A stretch of DNA of 64,000 bases, taken from NCBI RefSeq assembly GCF_018691265.1, contig NW_024881279.1, positions 4,431,243-4,495,242 of the forward strand, written 5' to 3'. A program made the position numbers and the translations under genes. Origin of the DNA: Tyto alba (Eukaryota; Chordata; Aves; Strigiformes; Tytonidae). The notes beneath the pieces were generated by a model, which saw only the letters and a program-made list of their open reading frames with translations, did no database searches and had not been told where the DNA came from. Shown piece by piece: positions 1 through 12,882 of this stretch (positions within the stretch are counted from its first letter, which is position 1; each line of letters begins with the position of its first letter).

Positions 1-111
1 ATTCCAAAGCGCGTGTTGCTGTTACCAGCTGTCCAGGCAAGATTCACTGCGGTTTCCAGTTTATCATTCACCTTCTGGTAAATGGAGCCGCCAAATTCTG
101 TTCCATCATTC
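1..111 (-). CDS. VDAC1: VDAC1 coding exon 7 (partial, truncated by window edge)
   Basis: The acceptor is a pyrimidine-rich TTCCTTCCAG directly before position 111. The first base completes the split valine codon 184 left open by exon 6. The visible part encodes residues 185-220 in the middle of the barrel, including the family-conserved [14 protein letters not shown] block and then [19 protein letters not shown]. The exon continues past position 1. At residue 200 the codon gives Asp, where human VDAC1 has Lys from memory, so the surface charge of this loop is changed. Confidence 0.95.
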
Positions 112-3060
112 CTGGAAGGAATGCATTAGTCTAGTTTTAAACTGCATCCCAAAACAGTCATTTTTTTTTCTCCCAGTAAGATTTGTATTTGCAGAACATT
201 CACTTTCACCTCATTTAATACCCCTGTAACAACTAATGGAGACATTAGGCCGGATTGGTTATGAAGTAATTTTTAAATATTTAAATTCACTGATGGTTAC
301 TATATTTCAATAAACAACTTATGAAACTGGAAAAAAAAAGCCATGACAAACTATCAAAAATAGACTAACGATGACAGCTTCCAATTTTCCCTTCTCTCTC
401 AATATGAGCCTTTGTAGTAGAGAGATTTATTCTTCCCTGCATATCTCTAAAATAATTATTTTCCCAGGCTATGTCTCTCTGGTGCCCTGAAAGGGCCGAG
501 GCTGAGCAGTCACCCTAACGCTGCCTTGTCAGCACGCTCTTACCAGACACAGATGAACTGTATCAGAAGCGAAGATGCCAATTTAATGTCCAAGTCTATC
601 AGCTTTTGCAAATGAACACCATTTGTAATATTCCTGGTGGTACATCTGTACTACAGCTATTTCTGTAGTAGAAACTGAAAGGAAAGTAATTTTACTTTGC
701 AGAGAGCACTGGCCAGCAGCTGAGGGACGACAGCCTTCTGGCACGGCTACCGAGTAGCACAACTTCCAATTACTACTGACACCAATGTCACGCAGGGAAT
801 AAAGTGTGGTAAATGAAATGCAAAACGTTAGAGCATGCAGATTGTGAAAACAAGAGCAAAAGACTTCTAAAAGCCTTGCACTTCTTGCAAAGCAGTGAGC
901 ATTTCCATTTTTGCTCATTTTCTTAAAAGAGGATACATTTTGCACAAACCAGGCTTTAAAACACAGGAAGACCTCTGCAGATTAAATACTTATGATTATT
1001 TCTAAACCATAAAATAATCTGGTTCCGATTATTAGAGTATACCAAACCCTTAGTGATTAAAAAAGGGGCAGATTTATATTCTTTCCACTTTTACCCCTTT
1101 GGCCTGATGTTCCGTAGTTCAGAACAGTTGCACAAACAGTAGCGATAGGCCTATTTAAAAGTTCAAGCAATAGCAGCAGCTGTTTAAATGGTTAGAGCAA
1201 TTCTTCCAGAAAAATACTACAATACTTACTTCAGATAAGACTGAAGCTCACATATAAGTGCATGTGCTTGGTTCTCAAGAAAAGGAAGGATTAAAAAGGA
1301 CTGAGGAGAGCTGGTTATACAGGCAGATTTTGTGCAAGGTTCCCACACAGCTCTGTCTTGACCTGCAACATTAGGGGGGGGCGGGCTGAGCTATGCTTAA
1401 AAAACAAGGAAAGTCATATTTAAAACTAGAAATTATCCAGCCCTACCTCCCTTTAGTTATTATTTATTATTAAAGAATAATAATAGAAAAGTCAAACCTC
1501 CTTTTCATTCTACTAATAGCACTTGTCAGATGTAGATAAAAAAAAAAAAAACACACATTATCCCCCTATGAAAATTCGTATATTAAGGCACCATTAAGGA
1601 AAGTAACTTGCTGAAGTCCCCAGCTGGTCTGTGTAATGCCAGGAACAAAAGACGATCTTTGGGGTTTTTTACTTTACTTTTACTTTATTAGCCCCACCTA
1701 GTTAAGTTATCAGCTCTGCCACAGGATCCCTGTGAAACACTGAACTGTCTAGATACAAAAGCCGAGCAGGCTAGTGATGGGAGTTCCACACACAACTGTT
1801 TCTGGGATATTAAATAAACAAACTAGGTGTCCTCCTGAAGGTGATTTATCATCCACGTACAGTAACAGTGACCTAAGAAACAGACGCCCAGGAACCCAAG
1901 ATACAGTAGAGTAAGATCTGAGCCCCTGCTGCTGTTAAAAAGTTATTTTCTGCTGTTGCTTTAATTAAGAGTAATAATAATTACAGCATTTCATAGCAAA
2001 AGCCAGTAATACAATGTTTTGAACTGCTACAGTATAACAAAGTTGAAAGTCATTGTGCTCGAAGGAATAGCTCCTAACTACTGAGTGGAGGGGGACCCTG
2101 CATATTCTTCTGATGGAAGTTTTCTGCCCACATTTTTGTGTTTTGGCAATCCTTCAAACACCCTGTCTGGGCTGTGAAGGTTCAATTGTACTGTGAGGCA
2201 GTGTGAGCTTCCTAAACCAGACCTCTGCAAAACAGCATGAAACAGAACAGAAAGCCTTTGGAGAAGCAGCTCCAGGAAGGCAGAACAGTAGTTCAGCCCC
2301 CAAACGGGAACAGCCTGCAATAGCTCTGCTACATACAAAAAATCCAATTACCCAAGGGAATGGGAGAGTGGGGGCTGGGGGAATGGATTAGGGATTGCCT
2401 GATGTTAAAAAACTGTCTTCCCCAAAGGCACAAATTGTTCTTTTAAGAGGAATGGGAGACAAAGAAATTAAGGTTTTTGTGGGATTGGGTCCTAGCTTCC
2501 CATGTTCATGCATTCAGAAAGGACAAGTGCTTGTGTAAATAGATTATTAGGAGTTATTATACTAAAACAAACTTTTACACCATGTCCCTTCCAGTACTAA
2601 AACAAACTCAGTCCATCTCTCTTCCATATCTATCCCTTTTGCCTGTTCTTGTTCATCCTCTGATTAACTCTTTCAACTACAGATCAGACCATTTTGTTTG
2701 ATTGTGAGATGTGCAAAAGGAAGGCATTGCTTTTATTTCAATTCTCACATAGAATATTTTTATAACCCACTTGTTTTCTTATTCTGCTAATAGATTCTAA
2801 TAACCCTTATATGTTAGAAAGATCGACATTGGACACTTGGGTGCTCAGCGAGTTCCAGTTCCTTCCATCATGCAGCCCCTCACCCGCATAATTAAAAGTT
2901 AATGCAGCTAAAAAAATGCAGCTGCCATCTTAAATGAAGGAGTAATTTCAAATCCACCATTCCCTCTTTCACCACTGCTGAAACTCCATCCCTTCCATTG
3001 TTCTAGTAAGCAGCAAAATCCTTTCAAATTCCTTTTAAATGCCTGTCTGCCAATACTTAC
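112..3060 (-). other. VDAC1: VDAC1 intron 6
   Basis: Intronic DNA of about 2.95 kb between exons 6 and 7, with donor GTAAG at 3060 and acceptor AG at 113-112. I see no further gene or identifiable mobile element in it, only AT-rich sequence with short A and T runs. The other long intron (3289-5509) is similar. Confidence 0.75.
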
Positions 3061-3288
3061 ACATTAGTATGAAGCTGGAATTCATCAGTCTTATAGCCAA
3101 CAGCAAAGTTGCTCTGGGTTACTCTAGACTTTGTTGTCTCAAAAGTCATTTGGTAACCTGCCAGCCACCCCTCGTAGCCAACCACCAGGGCTCCACGTAT
3201 TGAAGGACCAGCAATATCAAAATCCATGTCACAGCCGATGTTGATGTGTTCCCTTTTGTACCCCGTCTTAACTTTAGCACTCTTTTTC
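3061..3288 (-). CDS. VDAC1: VDAC1 coding exon 6 (228 bp)
   Basis: It is bounded by a good acceptor (TTTTCTCTTCAG before 3288) and a consensus donor GTAAGTATTG after 3061. It encodes residues 108-184, several transmembrane beta strands of the barrel. Cys127 is present in GCDMDFD, and the highly conserved [11 protein letters not shown] stretch and [21 protein letters not shown] follow. The exon starts in phase 2 (completing Gly108) and ends in phase 2 (opening Val184). This block decides between paralogues: it reads as VDAC1, not VDAC2 or VDAC3. The reading frame open upstream into the intron, beginning with a methionine at about 3353, is intronic and not the real start. Confidence 0.97.
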
Positions 3289-5509
3289 CTGAAGAGAAAA
3301 GAAAGAATCTCGTATCTTTGAAAGGGTACACTCGTAGGTAGCAGCTCAATCAAATCAGTTACTTTAACTCAGTGTAATAGTTCTTGAAGACAATGTATAC
3401 ATACCTGGGGAGCCATATGATATGTCACCTTCTTACCTTTCACATTTGCAAAACCCTAATCCAGCTATAGTGAATTATTTGCAATCGAGCAATAAAATGC
3501 GGTGTGGTGCCCCACTAAGCACTTCTGGGCTGTGTTCTGAAAAGCAACAATAAGCCAGACGGCAGGTGACAAAACCAAATCCTCTTCTCCAACTAATCGG
3601 ATGGTTTTGCAGGTTTGGTAGATGCAGGGAAGGAATGGAAACCAGCAGTTTACAAGTTTGCCGCAGAAAGTCAATAGTAGTTGGCCTGTCCCAAACAAAC
3701 CGTGTTTAGACAATCCTGGTGAACTGGGTAATTTCACGTGCTGTGGCAGATGTCAAAAAATCACTACTCTGTCTCCAGCTCCCTGAGGGAAAGTCTCTGC
3801 TGCTAAGGAAGTAGGAATAGGCTGCTTCAGTGTCTCCGACACCCTGTTTTCTCCTTAGGATGCTGTAGGAAGTTTAATGGTTGCAGCCACTGGAAAAGTT
3901 GCCAGGTTAACACAGAAATAAACTGTCCTGAGTCACTTGTTTCTTTTTATACTGTTGGCCAGAACAGTATTTTCTCATGTGTCCTTAGGTCAGTTTATAT
4001 CAAGGGTGCAGACCCTCACAAGGCGAGAGAGTTACATCCACTATGTTCAGCTACTATTATTTGAGATTTTTTTTCTTCTCTTTTTACCTTACAAGTGTCT
4101 TCTGTATTTGACCAGATCTTTTCCTGAAGTCTTGCTGGGAAAGCCAGGCTAATTTGAAATTTCACGTCAACCTTTCACTGCAGCTAGCAAAAAGAGTCTC
4201 CCAGAACTGTTTCAATGCTGTATCAGACCCACATCGAGATTGCTCTCTTTTTTTATTATTTCAGATTCAGGAACTTCTTGTGTTTTGCAAAATCAGAAAT
4301 AAAGAGGAATACCAAAAGCACTCAGCATTAGCTCGTCTGCAACATCTGTAAAAGTCAGCAGTACCTCTCCCACCAATGTCAACAGCGACAGAGGCAAGCT
4401 AACACGGAACGCTCCTAGAAATTACTTTCCCTGTTGAAAAACTCATCGCAGCCCCTAAGCAGTACGAAGGGGGAGAAGGTGTCTCATATTCAGACATGAT
4501 GCATCCCTGTCAACCTAAACCAGGCCACTCCGGGATTGAATCTCACTCCATTTTTTCAAATTGTAATAGTCCTCCCACAAGGCAGTCATCATAACTCAGA
4601 CACTATAGTGTCTGTGAAGTGCCTAAGCAATAGCTGCAGAGCTCTAACTTGCCTCTCTTATACAAGGTTTTTTCTTTTTTAAGAATCTTACCAATTAAGA
4701 AATTATTAGCAACAAACACTAGAGATTGCTCTGGTGAACAAATACAAAAATATCTAGCTAATCTAGAATTAGGAGTGGACTGGAAGCACTTGACAATGCA
4801 GGACACTAAATCTAAAAGACAGGGTGAAACCTCCACTAGGACTGTAACCCCAGCAGCCTGCAGTGCAGCGTGCTGCTCTGGGAAGCTAATGTGCAGAGTA
4901 TTTTGACTCACTGGCAGCACTGCTTGCAAAAAGATAATCGGGGAAAAAATAAACCAACATCTAGATCTACAGCTGCTGCTTAATCCCTCTGGCCCACATA
5001 AAATGTGGCATCCAATCGCCATGTCAGAAATACTCATCCACCACCAAGGCGCTCTGTGGCCAGCAAGAATTCAGATGATAAATTCAGCTCGGGAGAAGAG
5101 CCCAATTGCTGTGTCGGCCCATCAGAGCTGTGGCCAACTGGCTCCCGGAGCTTGTTAAGCTTTGCATTACAGCTGACTTGTTTAGAGTTTTTCATTCAGC
5201 CAACAGCTCATCCTCTGACATGGCCAGAAATTAGCAACAGGAATGCAAACAAAACCTTTTCTTCCCACCCTAATTCTGACTACAGTTTTCAAGATACTGT
5301 ATTTAAAAGTTTGCTTGCTGTAGTTTAGGATTAAAAAGGGATTGCTAATACCAAAATTTAAATCAGGTGTGCACGATTTCATCACACATAGGCTGATCAG
5401 TAACTGTCTTGATATCTTAGGACAGGAGGAATAAAGAAGCAAGACAGTATTCTGGAAAACTAAAACAAAAAATGCCTCTTTTTGTCACTCAAGCTTACTC
5501 ACTTCTTAC

Positions 5510-5562
5510 CCAGTGTTAGGAGAGAAGGAGGAGTCAAAGGTCAGCTTCAGGCCATGTGCAAG
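5510..5562 (-). CDS. VDAC1: VDAC1 coding exon 5 (53 bp)
   Basis: A short exon between acceptor TTTCTGTTCAG and donor GTAAGAAGTG. It encodes residues 91-107 plus two bases of Gly108, reading LAHGLKLTFDSSFSPNT. It contains the GLK motif (94-96), which is conserved in eukaryotic porins. Residue 93 is His, where human VDAC1 has Arg from memory. It follows exon 4 after an intron of only 90 bp and is too short to be found by open-frame searching alone. Phase agreement on both sides and an unambiguous protein match make the call firm. Confidence 0.95.
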
Positions 5563-5652
5563 CTGAACAGAAAAGAAATTCACTGGTTGGATTCATAATT
5601 AGAGATTGTCATAAATTAGTTTGTAAATTGCATCTTTTGAGCCCAAAATTAC

Positions 5653-5805
5653 CTGATCTTCAAGAGTAATCTCAGTGCCTAGTGTGTTGTCGGTGTTCCA
5701 CTTCTCTGTGAACATCAATCCATATTCTACCCATTTGTATTTTGTTTCCAAACTACCACTAACTTTGCTCGTTTCTGAGTTTGCTGAACCTGAGCTTGTA
5801 AATTC
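5653..5805 (-). CDS. VDAC1: VDAC1 coding exon 4 (153 bp)
   Basis: It runs from acceptor TTTCCTTTTAG to donor GTAATTTTGG and is phase 0 at both ends, exactly 51 codons (residues 40-90). It starts [12 protein letters not shown] and ends [19 protein letters not shown]. Glu73, the membrane-facing residue linked to carbodiimide modification and hexokinase binding in VDAC1, is conserved in FTEKWN. Relative to human VDAC1 as I remember it, there are conservative changes at 49, 52, 55, 63 and 65, and Met replaces Thr at 70. The 153-bp length is shared with mammalian VDAC genes. Confidence 0.96.
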
Positions 5806-6377
5806 CTAAAAGGAAAAAAAATATATATAAATTTGCATGTTAAGGGAATGGATATGGGACAGGAAGGTGGATAACCCTTACCAGCAGCATAACACAGAAC
5901 AAGGTGCTAGTCAGTACAAGGTGTATCTGTGAATCAGCATGCAAGTCTGCAAATGCTTCATGGAAATATTCTAAATATTAGCTCCAACACAGTTACATTG
6001 CAACTATACTTGTTTAGTGATTGCTAAGAAAAAAAGCGTGCAGCACATTTGGAAACCAGCCTCTTTCTGCTTGTTCAATCCAGTAAAGCAAGAGGGAGGC
6101 ACTGACACTTCCTCCGAGCACAGGCCACGGCCATGGCCTCAAACAGCAACGTGATTTTCACTGTAAGCAATTACCCTGGTTGCTTACAGAGGAGCCCCTC
6201 ACTGTAATTTGTGCACAGTCTCGTATATTATACAAAAATTATAAATGCAAAGCAACCTGAAAGGTTATAATATATCTAAGAAATGGTACGGGGGGAGTAA
6301 GAGATTCTGCTTTTTAAAAGAAATACACAGTAAAGAACATTGCAACAGTTTGGATTTCAGTGTTTTTCCAAACTCAC

Positions 6378-6427
6378 CAGTCCATTTTCAGATTTTGTTT
6401 TCAAATCAAGTTTTATCAACCCAAAAC
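6378..6427 (-). CDS. VDAC1: VDAC1 coding exon 3 (50 bp)
   Basis: A small exon between the acceptor ending TTCTAG and the donor GTGAGTTTGG. It completes Gly23 and encodes residues 24-39, FGLIKLDLKTKSENGL: the second half of the glycine-rich hinge that lets the N-terminal helix lie inside the pore, and the first beta strand. Phases match exon 2 (phase 1 in) and exon 4 (phase 0 out). Confidence 0.95.
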
Positions 6428-6998
6428 CTAGAAGATGAGTAAAAAATATGAATTATATATATGTTAATTTGAAAAGCATGTCTGATTTATTTCTTAAAAC
6501 TCCCTTCTAAACCGCCTGTGAAATATTAAAAAAATAAACTAAGGGTAAAGTTATCAAACAATGTGTTTTGATGAAGCAGATTATGCAGCTCGTACTCGAC
6601 ATAGCACTTGACTGATTAATCCTACTGACCTCAGCAATATACCTGGGACCAAATTAGGTAATAATGTCTTTATTCATACTGAACAGCATTCGGTTCATAA
6701 GGAAACTACTGACATCAATGATCCTATTCATGATTCAAGGAAACACTCAAAATACAACACAAAGTTTTCTTTTAAAACAGGCAACAGGCCTATAGGAACA
6801 GGAAGAATTTTGTCAAAAGAAAAGTAAGTTACCCTCCCCTTCAAGCCAGCAGCGGCGGCAATGTGATGCTACAATAGAAAATTCACTGGATTCTAATGGA
6901 AATCATTGGAATATTTATCAGAAAAAAGTAATAAAATCCTAGTAGTTTCAGGAATCAGGTAGACAGCAAAAGACCACATTTATTTTGCCTTTATTTAC

Positions 6999-7065
6999 CA
7001 TATCCCTTGGTGAAAACATCTCTGGCAGATTTGCCCAAATCAGCATAAGCAGGTGGAACAGCCAT
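6999..7065 (-). CDS. VDAC1: VDAC1 first coding exon (exon 2; start codon at 7065)
   Basis: The exon begins at 7068 after an acceptor that ends in a long C tract (CCCCCCCAG). Three bases later comes the ATG in the context AGAAAATGGC, with A at -3 and G at +4, a good Kozak match. It encodes residues 1-22, [20 protein letters not shown] followed by GY, plus one base of Gly23: the amphipathic N-terminal helix that gates the pore. The donor is GTAAATAAAG. The start is fixed by the family, since every VDAC1 begins with this helix and has no cleaved presequence. Residue 6 is Ala, where human has Thr from memory. Confidence 0.96.
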
Positions 7066-7308
7066 TTTCTGGGGGGGAAAAAAAAAAAAAAGGAAAAATT
7101 ACAGTGTTCGGAAACTTACTTAATTCATTTATGCAACAATAAACTTAAGCCCATTTCAGCCAGTTTTATTTTCTATCCACCTATCAATTAAATGCAGCCT
7201 GAAGAAAGTAGCTATAGCACATAGTGTGATTTGATTTTGCTCACTAGCCAGCAGAAGCAACTACCATGCATTTGCCACTGAGGATGAGAAACAGGTTGCA
7301 GACCATAT

Positions 7309-7312
<4 letters not shown>

Positions 7313-7344
<32 letters not shown>
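7313..7344. repeat. Poly-A tract (32 A)
   Basis: An uninterrupted run of 32 A on the plus strand within VDAC1 intron 1, about 250 bp upstream of the ATG exon in gene sense. It is a T run in the transcript. No retroelement body is recognisable next to it. Confidence 0.9.
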
Positions 7345-7347
<3 letters not shown>

Positions 7348-8665
7348 GTCTATGCCTTTCCAAAGAGTTAACTGTTGTTCATAAACAACTTCTTTGTTTA
7401 GAACCATTTCTCAGAACCATTTCTCCTTTTTCTTGCAATGGGTCTATGCACTGTGATGCAAGGCATTAGGGCCCCAAGTCACCCACTCAAGAAATCTAAC
7501 CAGCATATCTCTCCCCCTAATTCACAGCAGCAAACGTTAGCAAAAACATTTCTGTCAGCATTTCTGTTAGCAAAATTGACAAATTTTGCACCAGCCCGAC
7601 GGTGTGGACACTGCAGGGGCAGCTTTCCCCACGGCGGTTTGTCCGGGAGGGATGCCCACACTGCCACGGGCGTCCTCACCGTCCCGTCTTCAGCAGGCCC
7701 TGAATGTTTCTCAGTGGCCTCCCACAAGAAATTTAATGCATCCCATTTTCTCTGCTGCTGAGAAAACTGTCTCATCGTATACAGAAGAGAAAATATGATC
7801 CTGAGAGGAACAAACCAACCCAATCTACTTTCTTATCCAAGTACCGTAATTTGTTCCAAGGAAGCAAAGTCAAACAATCTTAAATGGTGTACACCTTTTG
7901 TCTTTATAGACAAGATTTCATAATTTTAAAAAAGCAAAGGAGATAAATCATACTGCTGAAGCTGGTCCTCTTAATACCAGATGTTGCAATAAAATTCCAT
8001 AGTCCCAAACTTTTTCGTTATGTAAAGATAATAAGCAGTTTATTACACAAGCATGCAAATGCTTTTAAAAAATTGCCTGCCAATCTTTACTCCAGACTAT
8101 TCAACGGTAGCAGAAAACTATGCCTGTAAACCACAAACAGAACAGCTTGCCCAGAAAATGAGGGGTTCTTATAGGCCTGGCCGTCGACCTGGATGCCGGT
8201 CTCCGGGCAAGCACCACCCCGCGAGCATCAGATCAGGAGTTTCAGCAGCCACTCAGCGCCTCAAGCACTCCATCCAACAAGTTGTCGCCTGTTAAAGCAG
8301 GATATTGCTGTTGCGTAAGTGAAGAATCCCTATCCTAGAGGGAACAAAACGGATCTGGTGGCTAACTAAAAGCAAACGGTCTTCTCAGAACATAAATAAA
8401 GTAGGATGCAAGGGTACACAGTATGATGTAGCTTCAGTTGCAGAGACCACCGGGATGCATGTCATCTCCTTCCAGTTACAGTTAAGTAATGAAATGCAGC
8501 CCCAAATACATAAGTAGCTAAAGGGTTTAATTTAAAGAAAGCAAAAAAAAAATATCCATGTTCCAAAGCAGTTTTAGCTACTTATATTAGACCTAAATGT
8601 CTCTCTCTGGTTTTTGTGCAAACAGGAAAGCAGGGATTTAGTGTTTATACACAAAACCAACCTTT

Positions 8666-8713
8666 AAAAAAAAAAGAAAAAAAAAAAAAAACATAGGAAA
8701 AAAAAAAAAAAAC
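8666..8713. repeat. A-rich low-complexity tract
   Basis: About 48 bp, nearly all A, interrupted by a G and a short CATAGG. It lies in VDAC1 intron 1. Confidence 0.85.
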
Positions 8714-11700
8714 ACATGCACAAAAAGCCCCAAACCAAGTATTTACAGATTTCTATAAGTAATTCCTCTGCTTCTTATTTCAGTCACAAGAAGCAGAGTA
8801 CAGTGCCCTGCCTGGAGATCACATCTTAAAGTCAGAGCTAAGGCAGCCCGCAGGAGAGGGACGGCAGGATTCACTACACACGGTATGTGGTCAGGAAATG
8901 CTTCTTCCCTGTCAGACCAGCCCAGTCTCATGAGAACCCTCTGATGGGTATTTCCATTTAGCATCATCAAAAATTAAAAATGTTCAAAATCCCTGTACTT
9001 GAAAATCAAACATGCATTGCTTTGAAAGGTAATGCACTGCTCTGCCTGCTGCACTTTGGAATCTACCAGATATATTTTATCAACAGTCACTTCATAAAAT
9101 CAAAATATTTTCTGCAAAACTGAATGCTGTGTGCTTTTGGTTTGGATTCTGTAGGTTATGTTTTTCCCTTATTCATGCCCACGAAGCCAAGTTTTGCTCC
9201 CACTGGTGCTGGCGTATCCCCAGTGGATGCTGCCGGGCTCGGCGGGTGGATGAGCTGCTGCAGGCTGGGCTGTGCCTGTACGACAGTGGGAGACATCGAG
9301 ATCTCCACTTAGGCAATTACTATAATTAAGGGACAATATTGAAAGCCAAATCCCTGTCGGTTGTACGGCAAATCATGTAACACACACAGAGCAAGGTGCT
9401 TAAAACTGCTGAGTGTAGAAAACACTACAAGCTGGGTACGCGGTGGTGAACCTTGCTGTTGTCAGCAAGAACAAAAATAATTATTTCTGTTTGCACTGGC
9501 TAATCAGAAGCCTCTTGTTTAACAGATGGAAAACAAAACTGATTACATCTTGTGCGAGTGCAGGTTGTAAGACAAGCATGCTTAACAGGGATTCAAACTC
9601 TTAAAGGATCAAGGAATGGCTGTGGCCAAGTGCCCTTGCTTTTCACCAGTGGGATTCCAGCACATTAACTCAGATTAGGTTAGGGCTGAAATGAATTCAT
9701 TGATTTTATCCTTGTCCGACTGTGCAAATAGCTCTGAGTGACTATATACCTCAATGCCTGAACAAAGCAGGCTGAGTAAAATAAGTGCTCTAAGTAGGAA
9801 AATATTTTGATTTTCCTGAGTAGAAAATACTGTAGCACACACAGGTCATGGCTGAAGAAAACCTGAACGGAGGAGTTAGCTCCCAGTGCTGCTCTGAGCA
9901 CAACCTCCATGAATTCATAACCACCCTCGGGAGAAAAGAGAAAGCTTCCTTTGGAGCTGCAGGACCCGAGAGCCAGTCCTAGTGGAGATTTCATTAAAGA
10001 CAAAGCACTTCCAGCAGGCCAAATTTGAATATTTCCCTGTGTCACAGATGGCAAAGTTTTCACCCTACAATGCAGTTCTGGGGAATTAAATCAAAATCAG
10101 ACCAATAGGCAGCAAACCCATGGGGTGCCCTTGGCAAACACAAGGACTGGCTGTAACCAAAGGAAAACTCATCTCTGCTTGGTAACTCTCTTATGTGCCT
10201 AAGTTAAAGTTTCCCTACACTGACTTATCAACTTTATGGTATTTACATGAGGGGAAGGAGCAATCTAAACACTTAAGATAAGAATAAAATCCATGATAAA
10301 AATAAAATTCCCATGAAAACAGTGGGAGCCTATCAGATTCAAGGCTAAGAAAATACAAAGGTTGGATTTAACCTTAACCATAGCTGTACTTTTTCCTAAT
10401 AAATTTGAACTTGTGTACTGTTTCTTGATGGTAACAATAGTTCTGAAGACTTTAGCTCCCCGTCTCCACAAGCGGTACCCCTGAAAAGATGCTAACAGCA
10501 GAGCTGACACACGACAGTTGCTGGGGTCACGTCCCACCGGCGTGTGAGCATCGGGTTGTGAAATCAGGGACAGTCTGTGTGAGGAAAAAAGCTCACAAGG
10601 TTCTCTAGCTTCAAGGTAAAAAAACAAAACAAAACAACAAACAAACAAAAAAAAAAGATTAATTTATTTTTCATTTCATTAAAGGAAAAATTATTCCTTG
10701 GTATGAAGCAACTTTTAAGCACATTCCTGAACCAGCAGCTTGTGCAGTGTCGTTTCCCAACCAACGAATGTTGTATCAATAAACAGGCCACGCAGGATGG
10801 TGCTTTTGCTCTTGGGCAGAGCGGGGCCCAGCTCTCCCCACGTGCTACGGTCAAACATCAAGTTCAGCACATTCACAAGTCTTTTGAGAAGCCACTATAA
10901 GCAGGCGATTTGTAACTACCCTGCATTATGGGACACAGTACTTAACAACACTTTTTGCCCCAACTTGCTGCTGTGCCGACATCATATAATTCATGCAGCA
11001 TTATGACTCAAAATTTAAGACTCTCGAGTCCACAATTTCTTTCATGCAGGTATTAGTAAAGCCATGCAGCATCCCTCTGACACTCGCAGGATCACAGCCT
11101 CCCTACCGCAGCTTCGCTTCTGAACTACATACATGATGGAGCAGATTTCGTTTGTAAAGTATGGTTTATGCAGTATCTCTATAGCCCAATAAACTCAGGA
11201 GCACAGAGGAGATAAACCCCTTAAAACCAAATGTAAATATTACTTATTCTATACTAATATTTATGGAATGAAAGAAAGCAAGCCTGCTCTTAATTGTATG
11301 GGTATAAATTAAGAACAACAGCGTTGTACGGCAACCCCCTTATTAAACTATCACATCTAAGTACCAATTAAACAAAGTTTGGGGGATGCTGCAGCCTGCT
11401 GTAGCTACTGTAGTTACTAAAACTGCAAGGGAAGAACAAAGACCCACTTATCCTATACATTACATTCAAAACTCACTCTCAGCGCGTTTCCAACCTGTGC
11501 AGAGAAGAGGAGCAGCGCCGCTGTCCCCTCCCAGTGCCACCAGAATGGTGCAGGGGCAAGGCTGGCCAGGAGGGCACATGTCCCCCCGCTGCCACATCAC
11601 TGGGGACGGCTAATTAAAATGGAATTTTGTCTTCCAGCACAATTTGCCAGCTCGCTCACCTGGGGGTTTATGTCTACCTGCAGCAGACGCTAAAAGCCAG

Positions 11701-12178
11701 GAGGGCCTGTGCGGTGCTTCCTGACTGCATCCCGGAGAGCCGGGACTGGGGACATGGCTCCTGCTGCTATGGCAACCGACGGCGATGTCCCACACCCCAC
11801 CACACTCCCCCAAAACGTGGGCAGGGAGAAGAGGTGCAGGCTGTGGATCGCCGTAAACCTTCAATGGAGAGTGCTGGGGGTGGGAGGGAGGGAGGGATTC
11901 TTCTGGGGTGTCTTTTCAATCAGCGCAAAAGCCCTTTTTTTGTAGGAATGCCGACAAAATTTCATCGCTGAAATGCCACGAGACAGGTGATTATTCAACC
12001 ATGCACTGCACCAAACGAACCCAACCGCAACGCGCTTCTGATCCTCACTAGGCCGTCTGAGAAACGCGATGGGATCTGTTTCAGCCAGCATCACTATAAA
12101 TATTCCCCCGAGACACAACCCTGCCTTGGTCAGTAAGGATGAGTCAGCTCCGCCTCGTTTTTCAGAAAATTTTGTTCC

Positions 12179-12203
12179 TTTTTTTTTTTTTTTTTTTTTT
12201 TTT
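12179..12203. repeat. Poly-T tract (25 T)
   Basis: An uninterrupted T run on the plus strand, reading as poly-A in VDAC1 sense, about 0.4 kb outside the CpG island. Confidence 0.9.
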
Positions 12204-12882
12204 CTCCACAAATGCCCCGAGACTGAATGAGTCTTTCACCCTCCAGCAAGAGTTGTGTTCCCAGCGAGGGCTGTGACGAGGCAGAACGGAGGCGACTGCA
12301 CCCGCTGCTCCCTGCTTGGTTCGGGAAGGGAAAACCAAGCCCTTGAAATATTTTTTAAACCGACATTATTTCGCTCCCCCCCTCCCCCCCCAGTAAACAG
12401 CTACATTTTGAGAATAAACAGAATAAAATGAAACAAGTTTGACAGCTTGGGCTGGGGTTTGGGTTTTTTGGTGCGCGTCAAGATGAATTTGCCAACCTGC
12501 AGGAAGGGTCGGGGCTGGGCGAGGCAGAAGGGATGTCAGCGCTAAAAATCCAAAATCCGCTAAAATGCAAAATCCAAGCCGGCGCGGCCACCCGCCCCCC
12601 CACGACCTCTGCTCGCCGGGAACACCCACAGCGACCCACGCCGAACCGTTTGCCCAAAAAACCCACCCGCACCTCCGCGGCCCAACGCTCGGCCCGGCCC
12701 CGGCCCGCGGTCGATCCGCGCCCGGCGAGGTGTGGTGCGCGGGGTGCGTGGCAGCACCCCGGGACCACCCACTTTCTCGCGTGTCGCCTCCGCCCTCCAC
12801 CACCCCACCCCCCCCCCCCCCCCCGATGTCACGCTCACCCCACGCCTCGAAACCAAGGCCTTTGCTTTCGTCATGCCCCAGC

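Noticed and set aside
3057..3353. 98-codon open frame beginning with Met upstream of VDAC1 exon 6
   Set aside because: Only 3061-3288 is exon. The first 20 or so codons are intron sequence read through the acceptor, so this Met is not a start.
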